Source: Treponema sp. (GTDB lineage Bacteria; Spirochaetota; Spirochaetia; Treponematales; Breznakiellaceae). From it: a stretch of DNA of 64,000 nucleotides. The DNA lies in the NCBI GenBank assembly GCA_012517385.1, contig JAAYUZ010000053.1:1-64000 (forward strand). The letters run 5' to 3'. The translations under genes and the position numbers were made by a program. The first letter of the stretch is position 1. Each line of letters begins with the position of its first letter. This document shows, piece after piece, positions 45,689-53,951 of the stretch. The notes below the pieces were generated by a model that was given only the letters and a program-made list of their open reading frames with translations, ran no database searches and was not told the DNA's origin.

Positions 45689-46951
45689 TTATTCCTTCGC
45701 CCAGAGCTGAATGAGTTCCAATACGGTCCTGGAAGCAGCCACCATGTCCGACAGAGAAGCCCATTCGGTTCTGCTGTGGTAATTATGGCCGCCGGTATAC
45801 ACATTGGGCGTCGGGATGCCCATCTGGGTCAACCGGGACCCGTCGGTCCCTCCCCGGATAGGTTTAAGGTAGGCCTTTACGCCTGCCTTTTCGGCAGCCT
45901 GTTCCAGAAGTTCCAGGACCCGGGGATGTTCATCAATCTTTTCTTTCATATTGATGTACTGAAGCTGGGGTTTTACTTCGACCCTGCCGCCGGGGAAGAG
46001 GGCCTCCACGGTTTTGCCAAAGAGTTCCAGGGCCGCAAGGCGGCGGTCTATTTCTTTCTGGTCAAAGTCCCGGATATACACCTCAAGGGATGCCTCTTCC
46101 AGGTCGCCCTTGATTTCGATGGGGCAATAGTAGCCGTAGTAGCCATCGGTAGCTTCAGGACTTTCCGACCGGGGCAGCAGGGTCGCATAGGTGGCGGCCA
46201 TCATGGTTGCGTTGGCAAGTTTGCCCCTGGCCTGTCCGATATGAATCGCCTTTCCGTGGCAAAGGACATCAATCTTATAGGCCGTAAAACATTCAACTTC
46301 CAGTTCTCCTGCGGGTCCCCCATCCAACGTATAAAAGGCGGTTGCTTTAAAGGCTGAAAGGGGAAATTCCGGGAGCCCCTTGCCGGTTTCTTCGTCCGGA
46401 GAGAATACAATCTCAAGGGGACCATGGGCAATCTCGGGGTGGCTTTGCAGGTAGTCTAGCGTTGCCATGATTTCTGCCACCCCTGCCTTGTCGTCGGCTC
46501 CGAGCAGGGTGGTCCCATCGGTATGGATTATCGTATCCCCAATCCGTTTTGCCAGGGCCTCATCCTTTGCGGGGTCCAGGCTGATTCCGTCCTTTAAGGG
46601 GATGACTGAACCATCATAGTTTTCCGTGATGATGGGATGCACATCCTTGCCGCTTACATCGCTGGCCGTATCCATGTGGGCCATAAAGCCGATGGTTGGA
46701 GCCTTTTCATAGCCTGGCGTGGCGGGAAGCCGGGCGATTACATAGCAATGGTCCGTAAGTTCAACCTGTTCTATACGAAGGCTTTTAAGCTCATCCACCA
46801 GAACTTTTGCCAGGTCCCACTGGCCGGCTGTAGAAGGGGTTTCCGGGATATGACGGTCACTGGTGGTCCATATCTGGACATATTTGGTGAACCGTGGAAT
46901 GAGGCGGTTTACCATATCGGTATCCGCCAGTCGTTGGGTAAATGTATTCAT
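45689..46951 (-). CDS. pepT: Peptidase T (tripeptide aminopeptidase)
   Basis: The 420-residue M20 metallopeptidase has FMAHMDTASDVSGKDV (metal His and Asp), TLLGADDKAGVAEIMA, SPDEETGKGLPEFPL and GGTDGSRLTQMGIPTPNVYTGG, which match PepT almost word for word. It removes the N-terminal residue from tripeptides in the cytoplasm and fits an amino-acid-fermenting lifestyle. Start ATG 46951 has only a weak AGG upstream. The Rsm22-like gene follows four bases after its stop. Confidence 0.94.
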   Translation of the reverse strand: MNTFTQRLADTDMVNRLIPRFTKYVQIWTTSDRHIPETPSTAGQWDLAKVLVDELKSLRIEQVELTDHCYVIARLPATPGYEKAPTIGFMAHMDTASDVSGKDVHPIITENYDGSVIPLKDGISLDPAKDEALAKRIGDTIIHTDGTTLLGADDKAGVAEIMATLDYLQSHPEIAHGPLEIVFSPDEETGKGLPEFPLSAFKATAFYTLDGGPAGELEVECFTAYKIDVLCHGKAIHIGQARGKLANATMMAATYATLLPRSESPEATDGYYGYYCPIEIKGDLEEASLEVYIRDFDQKEIDRRLAALELFGKTVEALFPGGRVEVKPQLQYINMKEKIDEHPRVLELLEQAAEKAGVKAYLKPIRGGTDGSRLTQMGIPTPNVYTGGHNYHSRTEWASLSDMVAASRTVLELIQLWAKE

Positions 46952-47007
46952 ACCTATACTATGCTCATTACGGGCGGTCTCGTAAAGGGTCTGTGTATCT
47001 GTTTTAC

Positions 47008-47037
47008 TTGCCTTGTTTACTCATCAATCTGTATATT
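47008..47037 (+). promoter_or_regulatory. Possible promoter close to the DUF2156 start
   Basis: TTGCCT (47008-47013) and TATATT (47032-47037) are 18 bases apart, with ATG 47048 only ten bases on and no ribosome site. The hexamers are moderate and the region is AT-rich, so this is a weak call. Confidence 0.35.
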
Positions 47038-47047
47038 ATTATCTATA

Positions 47048-47929
47048 ATGATAATACCAAAATATCCTGATTTTATACCCATAGGGCTGGAACTCAAGGA
47101 CGATCTTTACCCGCGGCTGAATATGACCCCTGACGGGGTTTCGGAATTTACCTTTTCTAACCTTTACCTGTTCCGGAAACGGTACAATTATCGGTTGTCC
47201 CATGATGATAATACGCTCATTATTTCGGGAGAACGGGATGGAAAAAGATTTTTTATGACCCCCTGTTCTATTCCTTCCCGGGATATCATCGAGGATCTTT
47301 TTAAGAACCATGATTATTGGAAGAATCTTTCCGATACCGTACTTTGCTCAAACTGTATTAATCTGCAGGACTGGGGAATAGAACATAAAGAAGACCGGGA
47401 TAATTTTGATTATCTCTACCTGAGAAAGGACCTGGCGGAGCTTTCGGGCAAGAAATACCACAAGAAGCGCAATCTGGTAAACGCCTTTATCAACTCCTAT
47501 ACCTACGAAGAACGACCGCTGACCCAGGACATGGTTCCCCAGGCTCTCTATGTGCTGGATGAATGGTGTAAGGAAAAAAACATAGAAGGGGACTATGTGG
47601 CTGCAAAGGAAGCCCTGGAACGATTTGAATATCTGGGGCTCAAGGGTGCCATGTATTATGTAAATAATGAACCGGCGGGCTGGTGTCTTGGTGAAAGTGT
47701 TGCCAAGGGGCGGATGTTTGCGATTCATTTTGAAAAGGGGCTCGAAAAATTCAAGGGGATTTACCAGTTTATCAATCAGGCCTTTGCTTCGGCGTTGCCG
47801 AAACATTACCTCTATATCAACCGGGAACAGGACCTGGGAGATGAGGGCCTCAGGCAGGCCAAAATGACCTACCGTCCCTGTGGTTTTGTGAGAAAATATA
47901 TCGGTACTAAGGTAACTGCCACCCTTTAA
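47048..47929 (+). CDS. DUF2156 (GNAT-like) protein
   Basis: The 293-residue protein begins MIIPKYPDFIPIGLELKDD and carries FTFSNLYLFRKRYNYRLS, LRKDLAELSGKKYHKKRNLVN and LKGAMYYVNNEPAGWCLGES. These are typical of the DUF2156 acyltransferase-like family related to the C-terminal domain of lysyl-phosphatidylglycerol synthase. The substrate is unknown. An open frame runs upstream to 46637 but overlaps pepT on the other strand, so I start at 47048, where homology begins. Confidence 0.8.
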   Translation: MIIPKYPDFIPIGLELKDDLYPRLNMTPDGVSEFTFSNLYLFRKRYNYRLSHDDNTLIISGERDGKRFFMTPCSIPSRDIIEDLFKNHDYWKNLSDTVLCSNCINLQDWGIEHKEDRDNFDYLYLRKDLAELSGKKYHKKRNLVNAFINSYTYEERPLTQDMVPQALYVLDEWCKEKNIEGDYVAAKEALERFEYLGLKGAMYYVNNEPAGWCLGESVAKGRMFAIHFEKGLEKFKGIYQFINQAFASALPKHYLYINREQDLGDEGLRQAKMTYRPCGFVRKYIGTKVTATL

Positions 47930-47979
47930 GCCCTGTATATTCGATTTTTAGGCTACAGCGATCCTATTCAGCCGGTTTA

Positions 47980-48894
47980 TCAAGCCGGTTGCAGGGTCCC
48001 TTCGCTGAACCAGTATTCCCGGTCCCGCTCCAGGAGCGTATAGGTGGCGCCGGGGGCGTTCTTTTCGAGGGATGTCCTGAAGGGTTCCGGGTTCAGGGAA
48101 TTGTGGGGGAATAGGTCCCAGTGGGCGGGTACCACATAGCGGGCATGGGCTGCCCCGGCGAGCCTGCTGGCTTCCCAATGGGAGAGGTTCCCATACCCCG
48201 CATTGATGCAAACCGCCATCACGTCCGGACCTGGCTCCTGTGTTTCTGCTCCCAGGCCTGGGGCGGTGCTGCCGGTCTCGGCCTGCCATTCCCGGATGGT
48301 TTTTACGACTGCTTCTGCGGCCAGCATGGGGAGGGTGTCGCACCAGGCCGTGTCCCCCGTGTTCCAGAATGTGCTCCCATCGCTGAACTGGAGCAAATAG
48401 CCCAGGTGATTAAGATCCGTATCATCGGTGGGTAAGGCGAAGGTTGCCTTTACCCGAAGACCCCGTTCACCGGTTCCCCGCCGTATCTGTTCTGCCGCGG
48501 CCAGCACGCCGGGTTTGCTGTAAAAAGTAATTTCTTCACCGGGATGGATGAGCCTGAGCCGTTCTGCAGAAATTCCCGCCTTTTCTGCCACCCTGAGGGC
48601 GTCCCGGGGGCCCGCTACCCGTATGTGTCGTTTGGCTGCCAGGGCCCGCAGTGTTTCCGGGTCCGCATGGTCGCAGTGGGAATGGGTTAAGAGGACCAGG
48701 TCCACATCCAGGTTTTCCGGCGCAATAGGTGGGGGAAAGAGGCGGCTCTTTGCGGTAGGTTCCTTGCTCTGTCCGCGGGTGGCGCACCAGTCACTTAAAT
48801 AGGGGTCAATGGCGACAGAAAAGCCCCGGGCATCCATCAATATAAATGAATTCTGCCCTAAAAAGCGCAAAGAAAATCCAGTCTCTTTCATCAT
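47980..48894 (-). CDS. Metallo-beta-lactamase-fold hydrolase (UlaG-like)
   Basis: The 304-residue protein has the metal motif LLTHSHCDHADPETL near residue 75, then FWNTGDTAWCD and VVPAHWDLFPHN, giving the full set of zinc or manganese ligands of the UlaG/L-ascorbate-6-phosphate lactonase subgroup. The actual substrate is not determined by the sequence. AAGGAG lies 11 bases before the first of two adjacent ATGs. It is divergent from buk. Confidence 0.82.
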   Translation of the reverse strand: MMKETGFSLRFLGQNSFILMDARGFSVAIDPYLSDWCATRGQSKEPTAKSRLFPPPIAPENLDVDLVLLTHSHCDHADPETLRALAAKRHIRVAGPRDALRVAEKAGISAERLRLIHPGEEITFYSKPGVLAAAEQIRRGTGERGLRVKATFALPTDDTDLNHLGYLLQFSDGSTFWNTGDTAWCDTLPMLAAEAVVKTIREWQAETGSTAPGLGAETQEPGPDVMAVCINAGYGNLSHWEASRLAGAAHARYVVPAHWDLFPHNSLNPEPFRTSLEKNAPGATYTLLERDREYWFSEGTLQPA

Positions 48895-48918
48895 TTCTGC
48901 TTCAGCTCCTTAAGTATT

Positions 48919-48946
48919 ATTATAATGCTTCTCTTTATAATATCAA
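48919..48946 (-). promoter_or_regulatory. Promoter of the MBL-fold gene
   Basis: Read on the minus strand, TTGATA (48946-48941) and TATAAT (48924-48919) are 16 bases apart, upstream of the AAGGAG site. Confidence 0.55.
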
Positions 48947-48975
48947 GATTTATGATAGCAAAATCCACATTTTCC

Positions 48976-49003
48976 TTGCTAAATCTCCAATCTGGTATAT
49001 ACT
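48976..49003 (+). promoter_or_regulatory. Promoter abutting the buk start
   Basis: TTGCTA (48976-48981) and TATACT (48998-49003) are 16 bases apart. ATG 49013 follows nine bases after the -10 box with no Shine-Dalgarno, another leaderless candidate. Confidence 0.55.
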
Positions 49004-49012
49004 ATCAATGCT

Positions 49013-50080
49013 ATGGCATATACCATTCTTGTGATCAATCCCGGCTCTACCTCAACTAAAGTAGGGGTTTATCGGGATGAAGAGACGGTCTTTACGTCCA
49101 GCGTTTCCCACTCGGTCGAAGCCCTTGCTCAATTTGACACCGTTGCGGATCAGATGGAATTCCGGGAGCAGGCGATTCTGGATCTGCTGGACACCCATGT
49201 GATTGACCTTAAGGCAATTGATTGTATTGTAGCCCGCGGGGGCTTGGTAAGACCCCTGCCCCATGGAACCTACCGGGTTAATGAAAAAATGAAGGAGGAC
49301 CTGCGTACCGCCTGTTATGGTGGTCATGCCTCTAACCTGGGGGCCCTCATCGCCGATGATTTGGCTACGAAGCTTGGGGTTCCTGCCTATATCAGCGATC
49401 CAGTGGTGGTCGATGAACTGGATGATGTGGCCAGGCTTACGGGTATAAAGGGGATAAAGCGGCGCTCCATTTTCCACGCCCTGAATCAGCGGGCGGTGGC
49501 TCTCCGCTATGCGAAGTCCCATGGGTTGCGTTATGATGACATAAATCTCATTGTTGTCCATATGGGCGGGGGGGTGACCGTAGGGCTTCACCGCAGAGGA
49601 CGGGTTACCGATGTGAATAACGGGCTTGATGGGGAAGGTCCCTTTACTCCCGAACGGGCAGGTACCATTCCTGCGGGGGCCCTGGTGGGCCTTTGTTTTT
49701 CCGGGGATTATACCGAGCATGAGGTGCGAAAACTGCTCACGGGTCATGGTGGTTTTGTGAGTCTTTTAGGTACCAATGATATGCGGGAAGTGGAACGCCG
49801 GGTAAGCGAGGGGGATGAAGAGGCGGCTCTGGTCCTTAATGGGTTTATCTACCGGGTTGCAAAAGAGGTAGGATCCCTGGCGGCTGCTGCGGATGGTAAA
49901 ATCGATGCTATTTTGCTGACCGGCGGTATTGCCCATGATACCCATGTGGTGCAGGGGATTACCAAAAAGGTTTCCTGGATTGCACCGGTAGAGGTGTTCC
50001 CTGGAGAGGGCGAACTGGAAGCCCTCCGCGATGCGGGTCTTCGGGTCCTGCGGGGCGAAGAAATTCCCGTAGAGTATTAA
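49013..50080 (+). CDS. buk: Butyrate (branched-chain acid) kinase
   Basis: The 355-residue ASKHA-fold kinase converts acyl phosphate and ADP to the free acid and ATP. It begins ILVINPGSTSTKVGVYRDEE and contains VHMGGGVTVGLHRRG, DGEGPFTPERAGTIP and ILLTGGIAHD, matching butyrate kinases. It is followed by the partner ptb after 21 bases. Beside a branched-chain-type 2-oxoacid oxidoreductase it probably yields ATP from isobutyryl-, isovaleryl- or 2-methylbutyryl-phosphate rather than from butyrate itself, which is an inference from context. Confidence 0.94.
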   Translation: MAYTILVINPGSTSTKVGVYRDEETVFTSSVSHSVEALAQFDTVADQMEFREQAILDLLDTHVIDLKAIDCIVARGGLVRPLPHGTYRVNEKMKEDLRTACYGGHASNLGALIADDLATKLGVPAYISDPVVVDELDDVARLTGIKGIKRRSIFHALNQRAVALRYAKSHGLRYDDINLIVVHMGGGVTVGLHRRGRVTDVNNGLDGEGPFTPERAGTIPAGALVGLCFSGDYTEHEVRKLLTGHGGFVSLLGTNDMREVERRVSEGDEEAALVLNGFIYRVAKEVGSLAAAADGKIDAILLTGGIAHDTHVVQGITKKVSWIAPVEVFPGEGELEALRDAGLRVLRGEEIPVEY

Positions 50081-50101
50081 ACATACAGCCGAGGTAGTAG
50101 C

Positions 50102-51046
50102 GTGAAAACAATAGCTGAACTCATTCAAAGGGCCAAAACCCTTTCTGCAGAAAAGGGGCGGGTCCGTATTGCGGTAGCCGCTGCCCAGGATGAGGAAGTC
50201 CTGGTTGCGGTGGATGCTGCCAGGAAGGATGGTCTCGCAGATGCAATTCTGGTTGGAGACCGGGCCTTAATTGGTGCCATCGCCAAGGAGCATGGTATTG
50301 ATCTTTCCAACTATCAAATAGTGGATGAAGCCGATGTGGTTCGTGCTGCCGCTCTGGCGGTGGACCATGTGCGGCGGGGGGATGCGGCCTTTGTGATGAA
50401 GGGGATTCTGGATACTTCGGTTCTGCTTAAGGCGGTTCTTAATAAGGAGACGGGGCTGAATGCGGGCCGTCTGGTGAGCCATGTGGGGGTAGCAGAATCG
50501 CCCAATTATCATAAATTGTTCCTCATGACCGATGCGGCAATCAATATTGCGCCTACCCTGCAGGAAAAGGTTGATATCATTAAGAACGCCGTTGACTGCG
50601 CCCGTGCTCTGGGGATTGCCAGTCCTAAGGTAGCCCTGCTGGCGGCGGTGGAAAAGGTGAATCCCGACAAGATGCCCTGCACCATGGATGCGGCTATCCT
50701 TACCCAGATGAATCGTCGGGGGCAGATTAAGGATTGTATAATCGACGGGCCCCTGGCACTGGATAATGCGATCAGTGCTGAATCGGCCCGGATAAAGAAA
50801 ATCGACAGCCCCGTGGCGGGTGATGCGGATATTCTGGTGGCACCGGACATAGAGGCGGGAAATATCCTGTACAAGGCGGTTATTGATCTGGGAGGGGCCA
50901 GGGGAGCAGGGCTTGTCATGGGAGCCGGTGCTCCGGTGGTGCTGACCAGCCGGGCCGATACGGCGGAGACCAAGCATGCATCCATTGCCCTGGCGGTGCT
51001 GGTTGCATTTAGTCAGAAAAGCGAGACTTTGCCAAAACTCAGATAG
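50102..51046 (+). CDS. ptb: Phosphate butyryltransferase
   Basis: The 314-residue enzyme exchanges acyl-CoA with phosphate to give acyl phosphate. Typical segments are MKGILDTSVLLKAVLNKETG, HVGVAESPNYHKLFLMTDAA and GDADILVAPDIEAGNILYKA. It starts at GTG 50102 with GAGG upstream. Buk and Ptb together conserve the thioester energy as ATP. A 142-base gap with hairpins separates it from the oxidoreductase genes. Confidence 0.94.
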   Translation: MKTIAELIQRAKTLSAEKGRVRIAVAAAQDEEVLVAVDAARKDGLADAILVGDRALIGAIAKEHGIDLSNYQIVDEADVVRAAALAVDHVRRGDAAFVMKGILDTSVLLKAVLNKETGLNAGRLVSHVGVAESPNYHKLFLMTDAAINIAPTLQEKVDIIKNAVDCARALGIASPKVALLAAVEKVNPDKMPCTMDAAILTQMNRRGQIKDCIIDGPLALDNAISAESARIKKIDSPVAGDADILVAPDIEAGNILYKAVIDLGGARGAGLVMGAGAPVVLTSRADTAETKHASIALAVLVAFSQKSETLPKLR

Positions 51047-51055
51047 TTTTGATAG

Positions 51056-51075
51056 AGCAACTTCACGAAGTTGCT
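51056..51075 (+). other. Hairpin after ptb
   Basis: AGCAACTTC and GAAGTTGCT (51056-51064 and 51067-51075) form a nine-base stem with no U-tract. Smaller hairpins follow up to 51170 (for example CTGAAA with TTTCAG). The gap may hold a processing or attenuation element, and I cannot assign it. Confidence 0.35.
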
Positions 51076-51188
51076 GTTCTTCGGGATAGTTTCCCATGGA
51101 CTTATATGTCCTGGTGAAGGCTGTCCTAAAAATATGGTGCTTCTGAAAACTCCAAATTTCAGGAGCCTGCTCATGATAAGGAGGCCCT

Positions 51189-51419
51189 ATGGCTAAGAGA
51201 GGAAAGGTTGTCATTGACCGGGAGATGTGCAAGGGATGCTACCTCTGTGTTCGCGCATGTCCATCCAAGGTCCTTGAGCCGGATACCACCCCCAATTCGA
51301 CAGGAACATACCCGTCCTTTGCAAAGTATATGGAGAAATGCATTGCCTGTGGTAACTGTTATCAGGTATGCCCCGATGTTTGTATCGAGGTATATGAGCT
51401 GGAAGGAGGCGAGGCATGA
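51189..51419 (+). CDS. vorD: 2-oxoacid:ferredoxin oxidoreductase delta subunit (2x4Fe-4S)
   Basis: The 76-residue ferredoxin-like subunit has two cluster motifs, [12 protein letters not shown] and [12 protein letters not shown], as in VorD/KorD. It would pass electrons from the TPP site to ferredoxin. GATAAGGAGG precedes the ATG, and the alpha gene starts within its stop region (ATGA). Whether the complex prefers branched-chain 2-oxoacids (Vor) or 2-oxoglutarate (Kor) is not certain from the sequence. The buk-ptb neighbours favour the branched-chain form. Confidence 0.88.
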   Translation: MAKRGKVVIDREMCKGCYLCVRACPSKVLEPDTTPNSTGTYPSFAKYMEKCIACGNCYQVCPDVCIEVYELEGGEA

Positions 51420-52480
51420 GCGAAGAAAAACTTCTAATGAAAGGAAATGAGGCTATTGCGGAGGCTGCTATCCGGGCTGGTTGTACCGCCTACTATGGGT
51501 ATCCTATTACACCCCAAAATGAGCTCACCGCCTACATGGCAAGGCATATGCTTGCAAGGGGCCGGATCTTTATTCAAGCTGAAAGTGAAGTGTCAGCCAT
51601 CAATATGGTATATGGTTCCAGTGCTGCTGGTGCCCGGGCCATGACCAGTTCCAGCAGTCCCGGGGTGAGCCTGAAACAGTAAGGAATTTCCTATGCTGCT
51701 GGTGCAGATATTCCCCTTGTGGTGGCCAATGTGGTCCGGGGCGGCCCTGGTCTTGGTTCTATCGCTCCCAGCCAGGCGGACTATTTTCAGTCTACCCGTT
51801 GCGGCGGCCATGGAGATTATTACACCATCGTCTTAGCGCCAAAGAGTGTCCAGGAAGCGGCTGATCTTACCTATCTTGCCTTTGATCTGGCGGATACCTG
51901 GCGGATACCGGTCATACTCCAGGCCGATGGGATGATCGGGCAAATGATGGAAGGTGTGGTTCTTCCCCCCGAACGGGACCTTAAGACACTCCCGAAACGG
52001 GACTGGGCGGTAGGGTATCAGGCAGGGACCGGACGGGACGCCCGGCATATATCGTCCCTGGATCTGGTTCCAGAAAATCTCGAAGCCAAGGTCCGGGCCC
52101 GGTTCAAACGGTATGAACAGATAAAAGCAAAGGAAGTCCGTTACGAGTTAATCGGTGAAGATGCGGACCTGTATATGGTCGCCTATGGAACTTCTGCCCG
52201 GGTCTGTCTCGGTGCTAAAAAACTGGCAGATAAGGCGGGCATTAAACTGGGTCTCTTCAGGCCCATTACCCTCTGGCCCTTCCCTGAACTGGCTCTGTCC
52301 AAACTGGCTGAAAAGGGCAAGCCCTTCCTCACCGTAGAAATGAGTATGGGCCAGCTGGTTGAAGATGTCCGGCTTTCGGTTCTTGGCCGCGCACCGGTTC
52401 ACCTTTTGGGCCATTGCGGCGGAGTTATTCCCACAGAAGAAGAAGTCTTCGCAGAGGCGAAGCGTATCCTCGGGAGGTAA
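51416..52480 (+). pseudogene. vorB: 2-oxoacid:ferredoxin oxidoreductase alpha subunit with in-frame TAA
   Basis: The 354-codon frame encodes the pyrimidine-binding alpha subunit ([72 protein letters not shown]). Codon 89 (51680-51682) is TAA. The context is [24 protein letters not shown], and homologues normally have glutamate here (LKQEGISY), so one G to T change of GAA explains it. The frame is intact on both sides, with no frameshift. Either the gene is inactivated, or the base is a sequencing error, or a subpopulation carries it. The neighbours look intact. Confidence 0.85.
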
Positions 52481-52483
52481 GAC

Positions 52484-53353
52484 ATGAAAAAACTCTACGG
52501 GCACCCCGAGAGCCTTAAAACGGTTTCGACAAAATACTGCGCCGGTTGCGGACACGGGGTTATACACCGGCTTATTACCGAAGTTATTGATGAAATGGGA
52601 TTGCAGGAAAAGTCAATTATCACCAATCCGGTAGGTTGTTCTATCTGGGCGGACCTCTACTTCGATTTTGATTCGGTTCAGCCGCCCCATGGCCGTACTC
52701 CTGCGGCTGCTACGGGTATTAAGCGGGTATTACCGGATCATCTGGTCATTTGTTACCAGGGAGACGGGGACCTGGCTGCTATTGGTACTGCAGAAATTAT
52801 CCATGCGGCGAACCGGGGTGAAAAGTTCACGGTTATCTTTGTGAATAATGCTATTTATGGCATGACCGGCGGTCAGATGGCCCCAACTACCCTGGTTGGT
52901 CAAAAGGCAACCACCGCCCCATTGGGACGGGACCCTATCGATGCCGGCATGGGCTACCCTATTCAGGTTTGTGAACTGCTGGCAACTCTGGGTGGGACGA
53001 GATATCTTGCCCGCGGTGCAGTTAATACACCCGCCAATGTGCGGAAAACGAAACAGTATATCAAGAAGGCCTTCCAGGCTCAGATGAATGGTATCGGATT
53101 TACCCTGGTAGAAATTCTTTCCCAGTGTCCCACAAACTGGGGAATGGAACCGGTAGACGCGGTGGACTGGCTCGAAAAAAATATGATTCCCTACTATCAC
53201 CTTGGGGAGATTAAGAATGAGCTGGAAGGTGCTGCTGCGGGCGCTGCAGCAGCCAGCGTTGCTGATAGGGGGGCAGCGCCAGCCAGTACTGGTGGAACTG
53301 CAGGTGCTGGTGAAGGCTTAGGCGGAGCTGCTGCAAAGGGGGCTGCACGATGA
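52484..53353 (+). CDS. vorA: 2-oxoacid:ferredoxin oxidoreductase beta (TPP) subunit
   Basis: The 289-residue thiamine-diphosphate subunit shows KYCAGCGHGVIHRLI, NPVGCSIWADLYFDFDS, the TPP motif YQGDGDLAAIGTAEIIHAAN and FVNNAIYGMTGGQMAPTT. The last 45 residues are an alanine- and glycine-rich tail (GAAAGAAAASVADRG and following) that the family normally lacks. It starts three bases after the alpha stop and overlaps the gamma gene by four. Confidence 0.9.
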   Translation: MKKLYGHPESLKTVSTKYCAGCGHGVIHRLITEVIDEMGLQEKSIITNPVGCSIWADLYFDFDSVQPPHGRTPAAATGIKRVLPDHLVICYQGDGDLAAIGTAEIIHAANRGEKFTVIFVNNAIYGMTGGQMAPTTLVGQKATTAPLGRDPIDAGMGYPIQVCELLATLGGTRYLARGAVNTPANVRKTKQYIKKAFQAQMNGIGFTLVEILSQCPTNWGMEPVDAVDWLEKNMIPYYHLGEIKNELEGAAAGAAAASVADRGAAPASTGGTAGAGEGLGGAAAKGAAR

Positions 53354-53883
53354 CAGAAAAATCTTTTTTTGCCGGATTCGGCGGCCAGGGAATTATTTCC
53401 TTAGGGCAAATCTGGGTCTATCTGGCTATGGAAGAGGGGAAAAATGTTACCTTCTTCCCCTTTTATGGAGCTGAAAAACGGGGTGGTATCGCCCGGGCTG
53501 GAGTCATTGTATCGGATGAAGAAATTGCCAGTCCTCTCGTGACGACCCCTGATTCGGTGCTTGTCATGAATCCTGATTCGCTTCCGCTGTGCGAAAAGAT
53601 GCTGAAGGCCGATGGCCTTATGGTAATCAACTCAACCCTGGTGAAAACCGATCCCAGCAGAAAGGATATCCGGGTTGTAAAAGTAGAAGCTCAGGCAATA
53701 GCGGAAAAAATCGGAGATGCAAAAATTGCCAACATGGTTGCCCTGGGAGCCCTGGCAAAGTTAACCGGAGCCCTCAAGCTAACTGATACGGAACGGATCC
53801 TGAAAAAGTTCTTCCCTGAAACAAAACACAAGTTTATCCCAATGAATCTGGAAGCAATAAAGGCAGGATTTAACGCTGTTTAG
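53350..53883 (+). CDS. vorC: 2-oxoacid:ferredoxin oxidoreductase gamma subunit
   Basis: The 177-residue subunit begins FFAGFGGQGIISLGQIWVYL and contains PFYGAEKRGGIARAGVIVSD, the standard gamma-domain signature that binds the CoA-side of the complex. It is the last gene of the operon and is followed by a long terminator hairpin. Confidence 0.92.
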   Translation: MTEKSFFAGFGGQGIISLGQIWVYLAMEEGKNVTFFPFYGAEKRGGIARAGVIVSDEEIASPLVTTPDSVLVMNPDSLPLCEKMLKADGLMVINSTLVKTDPSRKDIRVVKVEAQAIAEKIGDAKIANMVALGALAKLTGALKLTDTERILKKFFPETKHKFIPMNLEAIKAGFNAV

Positions 53884-53905
53884 GATTGCATAAGGCTCAT
53901 CTGGT

Positions 53906-53951
53906 AGGGCTGGCTCTTGTATGGATGGTACAAGGGCCGGCCCTTTATTTT
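53906..53951 (+). terminator. Intrinsic terminator of the vor operon
   Basis: A 16-base stem (53906-53921 with 53929-53944, two G-U pairs, seven-base loop) runs into TTATTTT. It ends the oxidoreductase operon and adjoins the end of the convergent minus-strand gene. Confidence 0.9.

Noticed and set aside
46637..47047. Extended N-terminus for the DUF2156 protein
   Set aside because: The extra 137 residues overlap pepT in antisense, and similarity to the family starts at the ATG at 47048.
51047..51188. Mobile or REP-like repeat after ptb
   Set aside because: The hairpins there resemble other spirochaete intergenic hairpins only loosely, and I found no second copy in the window.
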